From Hydractinia symbiolongicarpus (taxonomy: Eukaryota > Cnidaria > Hydrozoa > Anthoathecata > Hydractiniidae), in assembly GCF_029227915.1 (NCBI RefSeq), contig NC_079885.1, positions 16,749,001 to 16,813,000 on the forward strand: a stretch of 64,000 bases of DNA, in the 5' to 3' direction. Position 1 is the first letter of the stretch; each line of letters begins with the position of its first letter. Made by a program: the position numbers and the translations under genes. The notes below the pieces were generated by a model. It was not told the DNA's origin, did no database searches, and saw only the letters and a program-made list of their open reading frames with translations. This document shows, piece after piece, positions 8,815 through 19,064 of the stretch.

Positions 8815-9165
8815 CGGTTGGCGATTTCATCAAGTCCCCGCTGCGGGAACTTGTTCAATTAATATGTGTCGGTGCCACCGACACATATTATGACCTTCCT
8901 TTACCCGGCATGGTATGCCACTCTGACCACGTAGCTCATGGTTCTGTTAGTAACACCGTGTCTGGGTGTAGGTACTTGGATCTAAGTACCTCTTGGAGAT
9001 CAGTAAGAGGTATACTCATATCTGAGTACACCCCTGAGATCGGTAACGTCGTGTCTGGTTGGGGGAGGTCAATATTTTCCCCCCTTTCCACAACATTTTT
9101 AACGTCTTTGCAGCGTATTATATACCTGCTGGGGGCGCTACACCCTATCTCATGACGCGAAATGG
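8815..9165. other. Convergent intergenic region packed with hairpins
   Basis: Between the stop of the integrase (8803) and the converging gene ending at 9167 there is no convincing frame. It contains a perfect 15-bp stem with 1-nt loop (8860-8890, TAATATGTGTCGGTG arm), an 8-bp stem (8970-8991, AGGTACTT/AAGTACCT) and a stem of 10 bp with one mismatch (9009-9032, GGTATACTCA/TGAGTACACC). Near-repeats GTAACACCGTGTCTGG (about 8950) and GTAACGTCGTGTCTGG (about 9043) suggest a local duplication. Function in RNA 3' ends or as a recombination site is inferred. Confidence 0.6.
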
Positions 9166-9166
9166 T

Positions 9167-9406
9167 CTAATATTTAAATATGTAGTAGATCAGGCAAAGG
9201 GTCAGATATCTTCCATTAAACATAATCTCAAACCTTTCGTTATTTTTTTCCCTCTCCCGCATCACATCTATCGTTTCTTGACTTTCTTCGAGATACCTTA
9301 CCATAAGGTAGTTTTTGCTCTCCAATTCATCCATTTCATCATGACAGGCCTTTAATTGATTTTCCAATTCCCTCTTTTCCTCATATAATCTGGTGATAGA
9401 AGTCAT
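9167..9406 (-). CDS. Small coiled-coil protein
   Basis: This intact frame of 79 residues starts at 9406 (AAATAAATG context), four bases after the stop side of the ATPase gene. It is almost wholly helical coiled coil (TRLYEEKRELENQLKACHDEMDELESK, then EESQETIDVMREREKNN) with a hydrophobic C-terminus. There is no identifiable domain. Its tight coupling to the packaging ATPase gene suggests co-expression. Confidence 0.5.
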   Translation of the reverse strand: MTSITRLYEEKRELENQLKACHDEMDELESKNYLMVRYLEESQETIDVMREREKNNERFEIMFNGRYLTLCLIYYIFKY

Positions 9407-9410
9407 TTAT

Positions 9411-10046
9411 TTAGCTGAAAGTCAAGACAATACTACATGCACCCGCGTCACTCCAAAAATTTTCCAGGTTCGTGGGTTCGAGCCTGATCCAAAGGCAGCC
9501 ATGTTTGGACTTTTTCAACTTGGTCTTAATCGACTCCCAGTCATTGATCATGTTACTTTCTTCATTTATGAGCTTGAGGTCGCTCTTCTCGTGGGGATAC
9601 CACACGAACAGTTGTTTTTTCTGGCGACGGAGATTTTTAGCTAAAGCCGTGTATGACTGAGTTAACAACCATAAGCTATACTTCTTGTGACGACCACTGA
9701 TGGCAAACTCGAGCAGAGGTTGACGCTTCTTATCCAGACTCTCGTCGGCAATCATGTCGTCAACGATGAACAACGTCTCTTCACCCGCTAGGAGCTCTGA
9801 TAATTTGCTTATCCACTCGAACAACTGGTCTTTGGGGTCAATTATGAACACATAGTCATCTTGCCACAGTGAGGCTCTCTCCAAGTAAGTCTTGTTCCAG
9901 CGGATCGTTGGACAGAGTATCACTATATTGTGAAAGTGACCCTTGTACTCACTCTCCAGGAGGTTCAATACACACTGAGTTTTGTCACAGCTTGTAGGTC
10001 CGGTAAATATGCTCGTGCACGGGTCTTTTACGATATCAATAACCAT
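9411..10046 (-). CDS. A32-like genome-packaging ATPase (Walker A altered)
   Basis: A 211-residue open frame. Walker A appears as GPTSCDKTQ, where the glycine before KT is Asp. Walker B is TLFIVDDMI, and the downstream sensor region SGRHKKYSLWLLTQSY is typical for the FtsK/HerA-type packaging ATPases of Polintons and large DNA viruses. The role is to pump the element's DNA into capsids. The frame is uninterrupted, but the Walker A substitution should weaken nucleotide binding. The C-terminus (about the last 30 residues, NLENFWSDAGACSIV) departs from the usual short ending and may reflect a shift. Confidence 0.82.
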   Translation of the reverse strand: MVIDIVKDPCTSIFTGPTSCDKTQCVLNLLESEYKGHFHNIVILCPTIRWNKTYLERASLWQDDYVFIIDPKDQLFEWISKLSELLAGEETLFIVDDMIADESLDKKRQPLLEFAISGRHKKYSLWLLTQSYTALAKNLRRQKKQLFVWYPHEKSDLKLINEESNMINDWESIKTKLKKSKHGCLWIRLEPTNLENFWSDAGACSIVLTFS

Positions 10047-10086
10047 GTTTGTTGTATGCCATGGGCAGACAACAAAACCTTGAAGT

Positions 10087-10329
10087 CTATTTTGGGGGCA
10101 TCATGGAACGTTTATACCAACCTTGTTTTATCGCGTAATCATCGAATAATATCGCTTCTGTCATATATCCAGCGAGCTTTAAACCGTCCTCCAGGTCCAT
10201 CTTGGCCCCTGGTCTAGAAACCCCCAGCGCCTTTTTCGCACCCAGTGCTAGTAGGATAGTATATGACACTAATCTTATACACTCCCATAGCGAGTCAACA
10301 ACGTCCTTCTGATATTCTTTGCCGCTCAT
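10087..10329 (-). CDS. Small membrane protein (MSGKEYQKDVVDSLW)
   Basis: This intact 80-residue frame starts at 10329 in the context ATAATAAATG. Residues 13-33 form a hydrophobic segment (SLWECIRLVSYTILLALGA), followed by KMDLEDGLKLAGYM and FDDYAIKQGWYKRS. I recall close relatives of this small protein in cnidarian Polinton loci. The function is unknown; it is likely a virion or host-membrane protein. It belongs to the leftward block with 9167-9406, the ATPase and 10347-10706. Confidence 0.6.
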   Translation of the reverse strand: MSGKEYQKDVVDSLWECIRLVSYTILLALGAKKALGVSRPGAKMDLEDGLKLAGYMTEAILFDDYAIKQGWYKRSMMPPK

Positions 10330-10346
10330 TTATTATATATATGGAA

Positions 10347-10706
10347 TTATCGCATTTTAAAAATATCAATATCTGGCTTGGTTTGGGGCTTTGACGGTTG
10401 ACGGTGCTCTGAAGCACGTGTTTCGGCAGGCTGCTGAGTAGCTGCAGTATTTATACGCATAATGTAGTAGACGCCTGCGGCCATGCAGGCGATTACGACA
10501 AGGCCTCCACCAATATATGCACTGCCTGACTGTACAGAACTCACCTCATATGAGGTTTTGACTGGAGGTTCTACAGCACCCTCTTGTTGTTTCAGATCTT
10601 CCTTCCTCTTTCTCATCAGTGCCGCCAACTTGTGACCCTGTGCGACTCTCCCCGGATGCTTTACTGGCTTTGTGATAACTCTCTCTTGTGGCTGTTCAAT
10701 GCTCAT
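10347..10706 (-). CDS. Single-pass membrane protein with basic N-terminus
   Basis: The frame has 119 residues and an intact ATG at 10706 (CATATAAATGAG). The basic stretch KHPGRVAQGHKLAALMRKRK is a recognisable signature of a small Polinton protein family. A TM segment follows (SAYIGGGLVVIACMAAGVYYI), and then a proline- and threonine-rich tail. It probably sits in a membrane with the basic part on the DNA or capsid side; no function is established. Confidence 0.58.
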   Translation of the reverse strand: MSIEQPQERVITKPVKHPGRVAQGHKLAALMRKRKEDLKQQEGAVEPPVKTSYEVSSVQSGSAYIGGGLVVIACMAAGVYYIMRINTAATQQPAETRASEHRQPSKPQTKPDIDIFKMR

Positions 10707-10711
10707 TTATA

Positions 10712-10731
10712 TGTGTACCCCTGGGTACACA
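10712..10731. other. Intergenic hairpin
   Basis: TGTGTACCC pairs perfectly with GGGTACACA around CT. It lies immediately upstream of the 10706 start and downstream of the 10746 stop. Confidence 0.65.
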
Positions 10732-10745
10732 CAAAAAGATCTTGA

Positions 10746-10976
10746 TCACTCATTCAGGTACTGATATATCACAGAGAACCTTAAACCGTTTCTGCCAGCG
10801 TATCTTATCTGATGCATATATCTCACTAAATTACATGCTTGTGGTGGAAATCGATCAGCTGCTGGTGTCAGGATTTCCAAAGCGCGTGAGTAGGAGTCAC
10901 CGTAGATACCACATCAATCCGTGTACCGCGATTTTATTCTGCTATTGCCTAATAAATCTGCTATGATACTTCCCAT
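10746..10976 (-). pseudogene. Small hypothetical Polinton gene with one internal stop
   Basis: From ATG 10976 (MGSIIADLLGNSRIKSRY) the frame runs to TGA 10748-10746, 76 residues, with one in-frame TGA at 10916-10914. It shows IYGDSYSRALEILTP and RYMHQIRYAGRNGLRF, and there is no recognised domain. The position, the regular spacing and the hairpin after its stop support it as a real gene of the leftward block. The frame on the other strand at 10688-10966 is a shadow. Confidence 0.45.
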
Positions 10977-10986
10977 TTCAAACACT

Positions 10987-11357
10987 TCACGATTGTCCAT
11001 GTATATCTTTGATAGAATATTCCCTATCTTTTTTTTGCTCTTCATCAACCTTCTCTTCAACTACCTTGGACTTTGAGAGTTGGGTGTGATTAATCGTGGG
11101 CGCAGCGATAAGCAGGGGTGTCAATAGCTTACCTAACGCCGAGTACATGAGAATACCCAAGTCAGCCATACTACCCCTGCATCCTTCAAAGCCTGACGCT
11201 TGTTTTGCTCAAGCGCTTCTGCTGGGGTATCTACAACATCGAAAATTTCAGCTAATTTGGACATCTTTATTATTAGCCATCTGTATCTGAAATAACCGAA
11301 GATGATCAAGATATACGGCAGGAGTACAGCGAGACATAGGGATATCTCGCATAGCAT
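10987..11357 (-). pseudogene. Small membrane protein, frameshifted
   Basis: ATG 11357 opens MLCEISLCLAVLLPYILIIFGYFRYRW, a strong N-terminal membrane segment. KMSKLAEIFDVVDTPAEALEQNKRQA follows. Near 11165 the frame shifts and continues as MADLGILMYSALGKLLTPLLIAAPTI with a charged tail, ending at 10987. That gives about 123 residues with two hydrophobic regions. Function unknown. Confidence 0.45.
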
Positions 11358-11391
11358 GTTTATTTTTTTTAAACAAAAACACTCGCAAGGG

Positions 11392-11435
11392 AACCCTCTG
11401 GGTGTTTTGATGTTGTTGTTTAAACCCAGAGGGTT
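11392..11435. other. Intergenic hairpin, 12-bp stem
   Basis: AACCCTCTGGGT pairs perfectly with ACCCAGAGGGTT over a 20-nt loop. It is upstream of the membrane gene starting at 11357 and downstream of the zinc-ribbon gene. Confidence 0.7.
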
Positions 11436-11507
11436 TTTGAATGTCGTGCCTGTACTACGCATTAACGAAACCCACCTTTTTTAGGTGAGCACTTTCAGAG
11501 GCCGTTC

Positions 11508-11747
11508 CTAGCACTGACATTTAACCGGCATTTTGGCACAATATTTTTCCCCGACTGGCACAGTGTGTGGTAGAAACCGGGGCGAGACGGCCGGCTCCAG
11601 GTAAGACATGGTCTTTTGTTCCCTTGACGCCTTTGCACTATCCAGGCATTTGATGCACTTTTTTGTCCGTTAACCTTTTTTATCGATCCTAAAATTATTC
11701 AAAGATAAAGGTTGATTACAGTTTGTACATTTCTTGGTCTCCTCCAT
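11508..11747 (-). pseudogene. Small zinc-ribbon protein with in-frame stop
   Basis: From ATG 11747 (MEETKKCTNCNQPLSLNNFR) an in-frame TAA at 11672-11670 interrupts the reading, which then continues with RTKKCIKCLDSAKA. Two CxxC pairs about 28 residues apart match a small zinc ribbon of the kind encoded by NCLDV, Polintons and many phages. The functional part is probably about 45-55 residues; the frame stays open to TAG 11510-11508. It lies between the polymerase 3' end and the membrane-protein genes. Confidence 0.55.
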
Positions 11748-11759
11748 ATTTGTTTTTAT

Positions 11760-11784
11760 TTTTGTGAAGCAGTGCTTCACAAAA
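11760..11784. terminator. Hairpin downstream of polymerase gene
   Basis: TTTTGTGAAGC pairs perfectly with GCTTCACAAAA around AGT. It sits 26 bp after the polymerase stop (11810) and 13 bp before the zinc-ribbon start. Confidence 0.65.
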
Positions 11785-14700
11785 CTTTTGGACATGGAAA
11801 CCTCAGTCATTATGTCTCCTTGGCTGCTAAACGATAATGACCTCTGGCAAGGGTTGTCATCTGATCCGCTTGTACAATCCGCTTGTCATCTACCCTGTTA
11901 AGTGCCAACTTATTCACTTCCTGGGTGTAGATTTTATGCCCCTTATTCTGGATACAGACCCAGGTTTTGTATATGTCGACACCATCCTCTAAGCAGCGCT
12001 GGTAGTTTTCAAAGGTGATGGATTTCTTCGTGACACACTTTTTCACACCTTTAGCTTTGCGATTACCACCCTCTCTAGGCTTTGTATGCATAAGCTTTCG
12101 GTCTCAAGGTGATGAATTCCGTCATGATCTTACCGGTTCATTCATCCTTTATCAAGCCCACGACTTTCTTGTTTTTGCCGATGGGCAGGGGTCTGTTGTC
12201 ATCCTTGTCATAAGCACTCATATCGAAGCGTGTCTCTACATCATCGGCAATGTCGCGGTAAAAATCCTCCGTTCTGATGTGATAGACGAAGGAATCGGTA
12301 TCTCCATATAGCAAATCCGCAGCTTGCTACTATATTTGGGCTGCATATAGTTGTAATGGAACTCGTACATGATGGTCTTTGACTGGTCTAAAATAGCTTG
12401 ACCAATATACACGGGCTTGTTCATTTTGATTCCCATTCTGCCCATTTCAACACCCTTGAGGTTCTCACTGAAGTAGTTCCCACCCCTGAAGTTTGGTTGC
12501 ATGACGAGCTTCGCATAGGCAGCTTCATTCGTGACTAGCTTGATGTTCCGATGATTCCGTATATTCTCCATCGTCTTTCCAAAGACCGATAAATTCATAG
12601 CCTTGTGAAAGTCCTTCTCGAACTCATTTTTGGCGGCCGCTCTAAGCCTCGTGTTATGATCTATATAATCCCTCAGCCATGGCTTTTGATTAAACTGGAT
12701 AATTCTGTGCACCTTTTTAACCCCGAGCCCATGCTTTAAGGCTCGATGAAGAGCCCCGATGTGTACCACGTATTTCCGCTTGTGCTCAAGATTAGGTATC
12801 AGTTTCTCAACCCTATGAACCACCTTGCGCTCCGGCGGGAAGGGTAGTTCGTTGTGCTTGTCATGTAGGCTCTTTGGATAATCGATATCAACCTCCAAGA
12901 TGTATCCATGCTTGTTGTCAGCAACGAGCTTCTCGATCCTTTTTTCTGTAAAGATATCAACATTCGATAGCCACTTGAATCCGTGCGTTGGCAGATTTTG
13001 ACGCATAGCCCAGCCATAGAGATTGTTGGCATCAAGGTACTGCAAGTATGACGACTCCTTATCAGGATCATATTGATCGCCCATGTATTTATTATTCGCT
13101 CTCGCGTATCGATGTACAGACTGGGTTATACCACCTCGAATACCCTTTTCAAACATCAGGAGCATGTCAGGATCCGTAAGAAGCTACAGCTTGATCTCGG
13201 TATACTTCAACGATGCTTTCCATGCTAAGCCGGGTGCGCTATAGAAGTGGGCGGGGTCGAGCTTGTAGTTCTCCTGGCAGACTCCCCGAAGTCTCGAACA
13301 CGTCGGCTAGTAGCAAGACGTCTATGGTGAGGTACATGTCGTGGTAATCACCCATGGTAGTCTCAGAGCCCTTCGGAGTGATGAAATTCCAGACTTCTTT
13401 TGCATGCTCGTATTCTTCATCGCTTATCCCCTTCATGTATAGCTTGCTATAGAAAGCCTCCTTGGGAGGTAGATCAGTCTCTTTGAATCGTCGCCAGCCA
13501 TCCATGTACTCGTAGGGATATACGCCCTTCCCTCGCATGAGCTTAAAGGTGTCATCCTCAGCAAAAAACCAACGGAGATTTTTACACTGCTCATCATCGA
13601 GATTATTAGCTAATTTCTCAAGGTTTGATGGCATGAATCTACAGCTGTCTATAAATCTGATTTCGATTTTCTTGTATGTTTCACCATCACCGTACCCCAT
13701 GCCTGCAATGGGTTCCTTGATTTTTACATTGAAGGAGATATATTTTTCAGTGTTTTCAGCGATGCAACCAATATCCTGGGTATCATACTTCTCCCCCAAT
13801 TCTCGAATGAACAAGTGGGCGTCGTACCCCGAAAGATTGTGGAAGATCACGGGTACGTGGCTGGGTATCTTGTACTTGAGATTGCAGGTGTTGTTAGAGG
13901 CACCTCTGTATAGACCTGTGTAATGACAGTGGTCTCAAACTTTGTGGTTGTCATCGTGGAATGACTTCATGCAGATATGACAAGTCGTAGCAGTGTCGTG
14001 CTCACTCTTTTGCAACTCCGTTAGCGGTAAGATGTCCTGCTGGGGGAAGGTGGAGTAGAGTCACTTTACCTCGTCCTCCAGGTGTTGAACGAATATTTTC
14101 ACGCAGTCCTTTCCACGGTATCTCTGCAAGGGATATGATATATCACCATAGGCGAAGGTACTATATGTACACCACCCGCACGGTACGTGCCTATTTAACT
14201 TTTTCGTCTTGGTCTCCCTCTTATCTTCCATCATGGGAACGAGTAGTGATTCGAAGTCCGCGTAGATGGAGAATGGTACTTTGATTTGTTGCTGGCCGTC
14301 ACTATAGTATAGCCTTTTTCCTTTTCGCTTGGCATCGTGATCTTGACCGCTTCGTTGTCTTCGCAGTATAGTGCTTATATAGTGCTTATCACTCGACTCG
14401 ATTGTGGGGAATGCCTGGAGGCAGTTCTTGCAGAAATACATCTTTGCATGATTCTTTGATATTTCGCTGCCCAGGAGTCGTGAGAGATTTTTAACGGCTA
14501 TATGGTGGGTCTTCTTGTAATCCGTGAGGAGTAGCAGATTAACCTGTTTCTCGCGTTCGTTGTGTGTCGATCTTCGCAGGATATTGAAAGTCTTCCCTGT
14601 CACGTACAAGACGTTTACCGCGATATCTGGGATGTTCTTTTCAAATTTGGAGATCTCCTTGATGCTCGTGGGAAACTCAATGTCCTGCCAGTTATACTGT

Positions 14701-15287
14701 TCCATATAGGGTTTCAGCTTGGTCACGCGTTCTGGATGATCACCGATATCCCCATGATATAGAGCTGCTATGATACTCCACTTGAAACACTCTTCATCGT
14801 TGTTCTGTGGATTAATGATGGCTTTTTTGGTGGATAGCCACTTGGGTGCTTCGATATACGAGGAACCCCTCGTCAGCTTGAGCTTGTGGAAGTCCACGTC
14901 GAGATGCATGATTTGACCGATCGTGAAGCCGCTCTTGGGAAGCGCTGGGTTTTCCACATGTGTTTTGACGTGGGCAAACATCGTATCCAGCACCTCGTCC
15001 ACGACAGTACCCTGGAAGACCGGTGTAATGTTGTTGCGGAATACTTTATTGACTTCGATGAACTCGTTTGTGCCCTCCACTGGTTTCTTCCATAAAATCC
15101 AAAGTGAACCCTGCGCCTTAGCAGACCCCATGTCTTTATCCTGCTTTTCAACCAAGGTTTTCACGTGTGATCGCACCATGCCCAAGTTTTTATTTATTTA
15201 TTTAAAAAAAAAAGTTTAAATTTGTTAGCCTTGGGCTAACTAAAATCGACTGTCCTAAAATAAAGTTTCAAAAAAAAGAGATTTATA

Positions 15288-17968
15288 TTATAATAATAAG
15301 AAGCTAAGCGTATATCCTACGTTACAAATATATGTGGCACAGAGACGACAACTCCACTGAATAAACTGAATGGTGTTTAGCCCGTGATGGAATAAAGACA
15401 ACGAAGGGGCATTTCGGACAGAGTTTGGAAGCTTCTCCCATAATTTAGACGCAATATAAGATACGCTTAATAGACCATGCTTTGTGGTGCGAATTCTGCA
15501 CCTTTCAAGAGAACTTTATGCACGGAAACTATATGCTGTCTTTTTTGAATGCAAAAACATCATTCATGTAGGAGGGAATCTGTTTCATTTTTGTTTTAAA
15601 AACCTCCTTTAACAATTTTCGGCAGAAATTTTCATGAATACTGATTCTGCATTCATTTTCAATTCTGTCGCCTAAAAGTCTATTTGCTCTACTATGAATG
15701 CTATTAACTTTATGTAGTAGATCTCTACTTGAAAATCCCCATATAAGAGGGCAGTAATTAAATATGCTAGAAATAAATGAACTAGCAATAGCATTTCCCT
15801 TATAATTAGACATATATGGTGATATACGTTTTAGGGCATTGACCTTGGCATTAGCCTTCTTACATAATGGAAGAACATGTTGCCTGAAAGAAAGCTGATT
15901 GTCAAGAATTATACCCAACAAATTTACGTATGGAGACTCTTGTAATATATTATTATTCAAATTTAAAGTAACAAAATTTTTGTTTTTTGATTTTCCCAGA
16001 ATGAGCAGTTTGCACTTCTCAGAATTTAACTGAAGGTCATTATTGGAAAACCATGTGCTAACAGTTGAAAAAGCACTTTCTAAACATAACTTCATCTCCT
16101 CAAATTGTTTTCCATATGTATAAAGTGTATTGTCATCTGCGTAATTACAAGTTTTAACATCAGCTCTATCATTTAAAATAAACATTAAATCATTTAAATA
16201 AATATTGAATAAAAGTGGACCCAGAATCGAACCTTGTGGAACACCACTAATAATCTCTTTCCACAAGCTGAAATAGCCATCAATTACGACTCTTTGAAAC
16301 CGATTGGTGAGATAACTCCTTAGCACTTTCTGAGAAACCATATCCATGTAGTTTCGCTATTAACAGATTATGATCCACATATTCAAATGCTTTACTCAAA
16401 TCCATCAATAGCGCCCCTACAGCATTTTCTTTATCAAGATCTTTTCGCCACGATTCTATCATGTAAAGCAAAACATGCTGGCTGCTAAAACCCTTACGAA
16501 AACCTGACAAAAGAGGTGATAATTTACTATGAACAAATATATATAGTATACATCGACGTAATATTTGAGGAAACATGGTGGAATTGCTCCTTTGGGACCA
16601 GATTTGTTTTCTTTTAGGTTACCAATATACTTTTTCATGATGTCAATTTCAATTGATTTGAAGCTCATTTTGTTGGTAGTGGTAACATGTTTCTTTATCC
16701 ATATGATACTTGGATGCTGTTCGTAATTCTTGATGACGTTTTCAATATCGTTTTTAATATCCATCAATATTCAAACAATTCGTGACATCAACAAAATGAT
16801 CATTTATTATATTTGCTATATGTTCTTTTTCACGAAATATTTGATCATTTTCAACTATTACTTGGACTGTATCTTTTACACATTTATTAGAAAATATCGG
16901 CTTTACAGTTTTCCAGAACTTTTTGTTATCAAAAATGTTGTTCATATTTAGTGATGTGTAATAAATTCTTTTCGCGTCTCTACAAATAGTCACACATTTG
17001 TTTCTTTGCCTTTTAAAGTTTTCCCAGTTTTTATTAGAAGGGTTTTTTTTGTAGATATTTTTAAATCTCGATGGAATCATTATCTCCTTTCGTACTGCTT
17101 TTGTTATAAATGTAGAGTTATTACTTCTAACAACTTTGTATTTTATAGGGGCGTGTTTGCTGACCAACTGACTGAATTGTTCGTCAAAGTCGTTGTAATT
17201 TAAGTCATTGTTTAATGCAATAAGTGACTCAAGGTCATGTTTAAAATGTTCGTCATTAAAAAGTCTGTAACAACGATAATTTACAATTTTAGGATCTTTC
17301 TTTGGTATTTCCACATTTAAGAAAGTTACAACTATATCGTGATAATCAGAAAGGTCGTTTACCAAAATGCTAATGTGGTGGAATCGTTTAGAATCAGACA
17401 CCCATATGTGATCGACACATGATGGATTTTGCAATGATTTGTGACACGTTGGTTTTTTAATGAGGTTTTCTAAACATAACTCTGAATTAAAAAGTAGCAT
17501 ATCATCGTCATGTTCAACAGCATTGAAATCACCCATTAAAATAATATTATCAGAATTAATTTTCGAAAGAAACTCACGAATGCATCTTGTAAAATATTTA
17601 GTATTCAAGGATGGTGGTTTTATAAATGCCAGCAACAATCCATTTTTGTTTTTACGTAAATTAATTTCCAAAAATATTGTTTCTATATCTTCTGGTAAGG
17701 ACGATTTATCGATTTCTCTGCGAACAATGTTATTTCTAACATAAAACATAACACCTCCACCATATTGGTTTCTATCGTTTCTGAATGGTGGATAAAAACC
17801 ATCCATATAAAATTGTGAGTTCAGAAAGCTTCCATCAAGTTTTGTTTCTGATACTAAGAAAATATCAACTTTATCACACAAGAGATTGTTTAACTGTTCA
17901 ATTTTTTTTCGGATTAAGTTGATGTTCAAGTGTCCAATCATTAGTTTGGACATGTTTTTCGTTTTCAA
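15288..17968 (-). pseudogene. LINE ORF2: AP endonuclease plus reverse transcriptase, internally deleted
   Basis: The endonuclease domain (17,968 to about 17,260) is open: MIGHLNINLIRKK, VSETKLDGS, ILMGDFNAVEHDD and SDYHDIV, where many relatives have SDHH. The reverse transcriptase follows, with GVPQGSILGPLLFNIY (about 16,230) and the catalytic YADD (about 16,140). Between LKENKSGPKGAIPPCFLKYY and LLSGFRKGFSSQH, near 16,540, the fingers region is missing (roughly 70 residues judged from the family) and the frame changes. The C-terminus shifts frame near 15,530 and ends at TAA 15,288. The product would nick target DNA and reverse-transcribe its own RNA. Confidence 0.8.
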
Positions 17969-19064
17969 ATACTTAATGGATTTGACATCACTAATTTGAG
18001 GAGATTCAATTGATAGAAGTGCGTCTCTGTGCAGTACATATCAGCACTTGTTGATATAACTGGCAAATGTTTTAGTATGTTCTTTGTTCCATTCTTATTC
18101 AAATGAAGTTTACTACCGTTCAAATGGTGTTTGCTGATATTACTATGTTTTATGTAGCAAATATTTCTTTCTTTACATGATCGTTCTAAAATCCTGTTAA
18201 GTTCTAATGCCTTTCTGCTAAAATTATCATCTCGCATAGTAAGTCCAGACACCATCACAGATATATATGCATGTCACGGATTTTTCAAACTCATGATGTG
18301 AAACGCAACTTTCATTTACAGAAGTATCAACATTGTATTCAGCAAGATTTTCTAAGAGTTTCTGTAGTGTTGGTTTTCTATCATGTAGAGTTTTGTATTT
18401 ACTGTTATGTTCACATCGAACCATTTTTAGTTGTTCTTTTACTGTAGATTCGTTTCGGCGCTGATACATCGTATTTTTTCTTCTGTGTCAAACGGCACAT
18501 ATTCAATTGATCTTTTATCGCTGTATTGTGCCGCAATAAATGATCGCTATTCTTCGAAATAATATTCTCATTCCCTAGAGGGTTGCTATGAATTTCGTGA
18601 TCCGTATTAGAGGTCTCCGAAGACAAATCATTTACCGTCATAATTTGGCTTTCGTCACGAGAAGGTTTTACCGTCGTCATGCATGATTGACTTCGCCGTT
18701 CGTTTATACATTCCACTAAAACTTCTAAAAAACCAGTCAAATCATTCAACTGTTTTTTCAAAAAAGTGTTATCTTCCTGTAACATTATAATACGGTTTTC
18801 TAAAATTCTATGATTATCACCAAATTTATTCTTGTCGTTTGCAATTTCTTTTACTTCTGACATAATCTCAGTACGAAATATATCTATACGTTGTTCTATA
18901 CACTTTTGTAAACCATTAGGAATAGTTTCATTATCTTCACATTCTCCACAGGAAGATCTAAAATCCATTTCCAATATCTCATTGCTTGAAAGGAGCTTTC
19001 CATTTAAGTTAACATACTCAAAATCTTTAACAACTTTAATACAACGTTTCCGCTTATCCGCCAT
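17965..19064 (-). pseudogene. LINE ORF1: coiled coil and truncated SGNH esterase-like domain
   Basis: ATG 19064 (MADKRKRCIKVVKDFEYV) opens a frame with a heptad-rich segment (ENRIIMLQEDNTFLKKQLNDL). It is broken near 18,440 and 18,260. The last piece, SGLTMRDDNFSRKALELN followed by LNGSKLHLNKNGTKNI, is the C-terminal end of the SGNH-type esterase found in ORF1 of CR1 elements. The expected start of that domain (GDSI block and HxGTND block) is absent, so the core has been deleted. The stop overlaps the ORF2 start by 4 bp. Confidence 0.62.

Noticed and set aside
10688-10966. Plus-strand frame of 92 codons in the Polinton
   Set aside because: It overlaps antisense to a better supported minus-strand gene and crosses the 10,712-10,731 hairpin.
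15224-15240. GTTAGCC/GGCTAAC hairpin as another Polinton junction hairpin
   Set aside because: It lies within the 3' region of the inserted LINE and not at a Polinton gene boundary.
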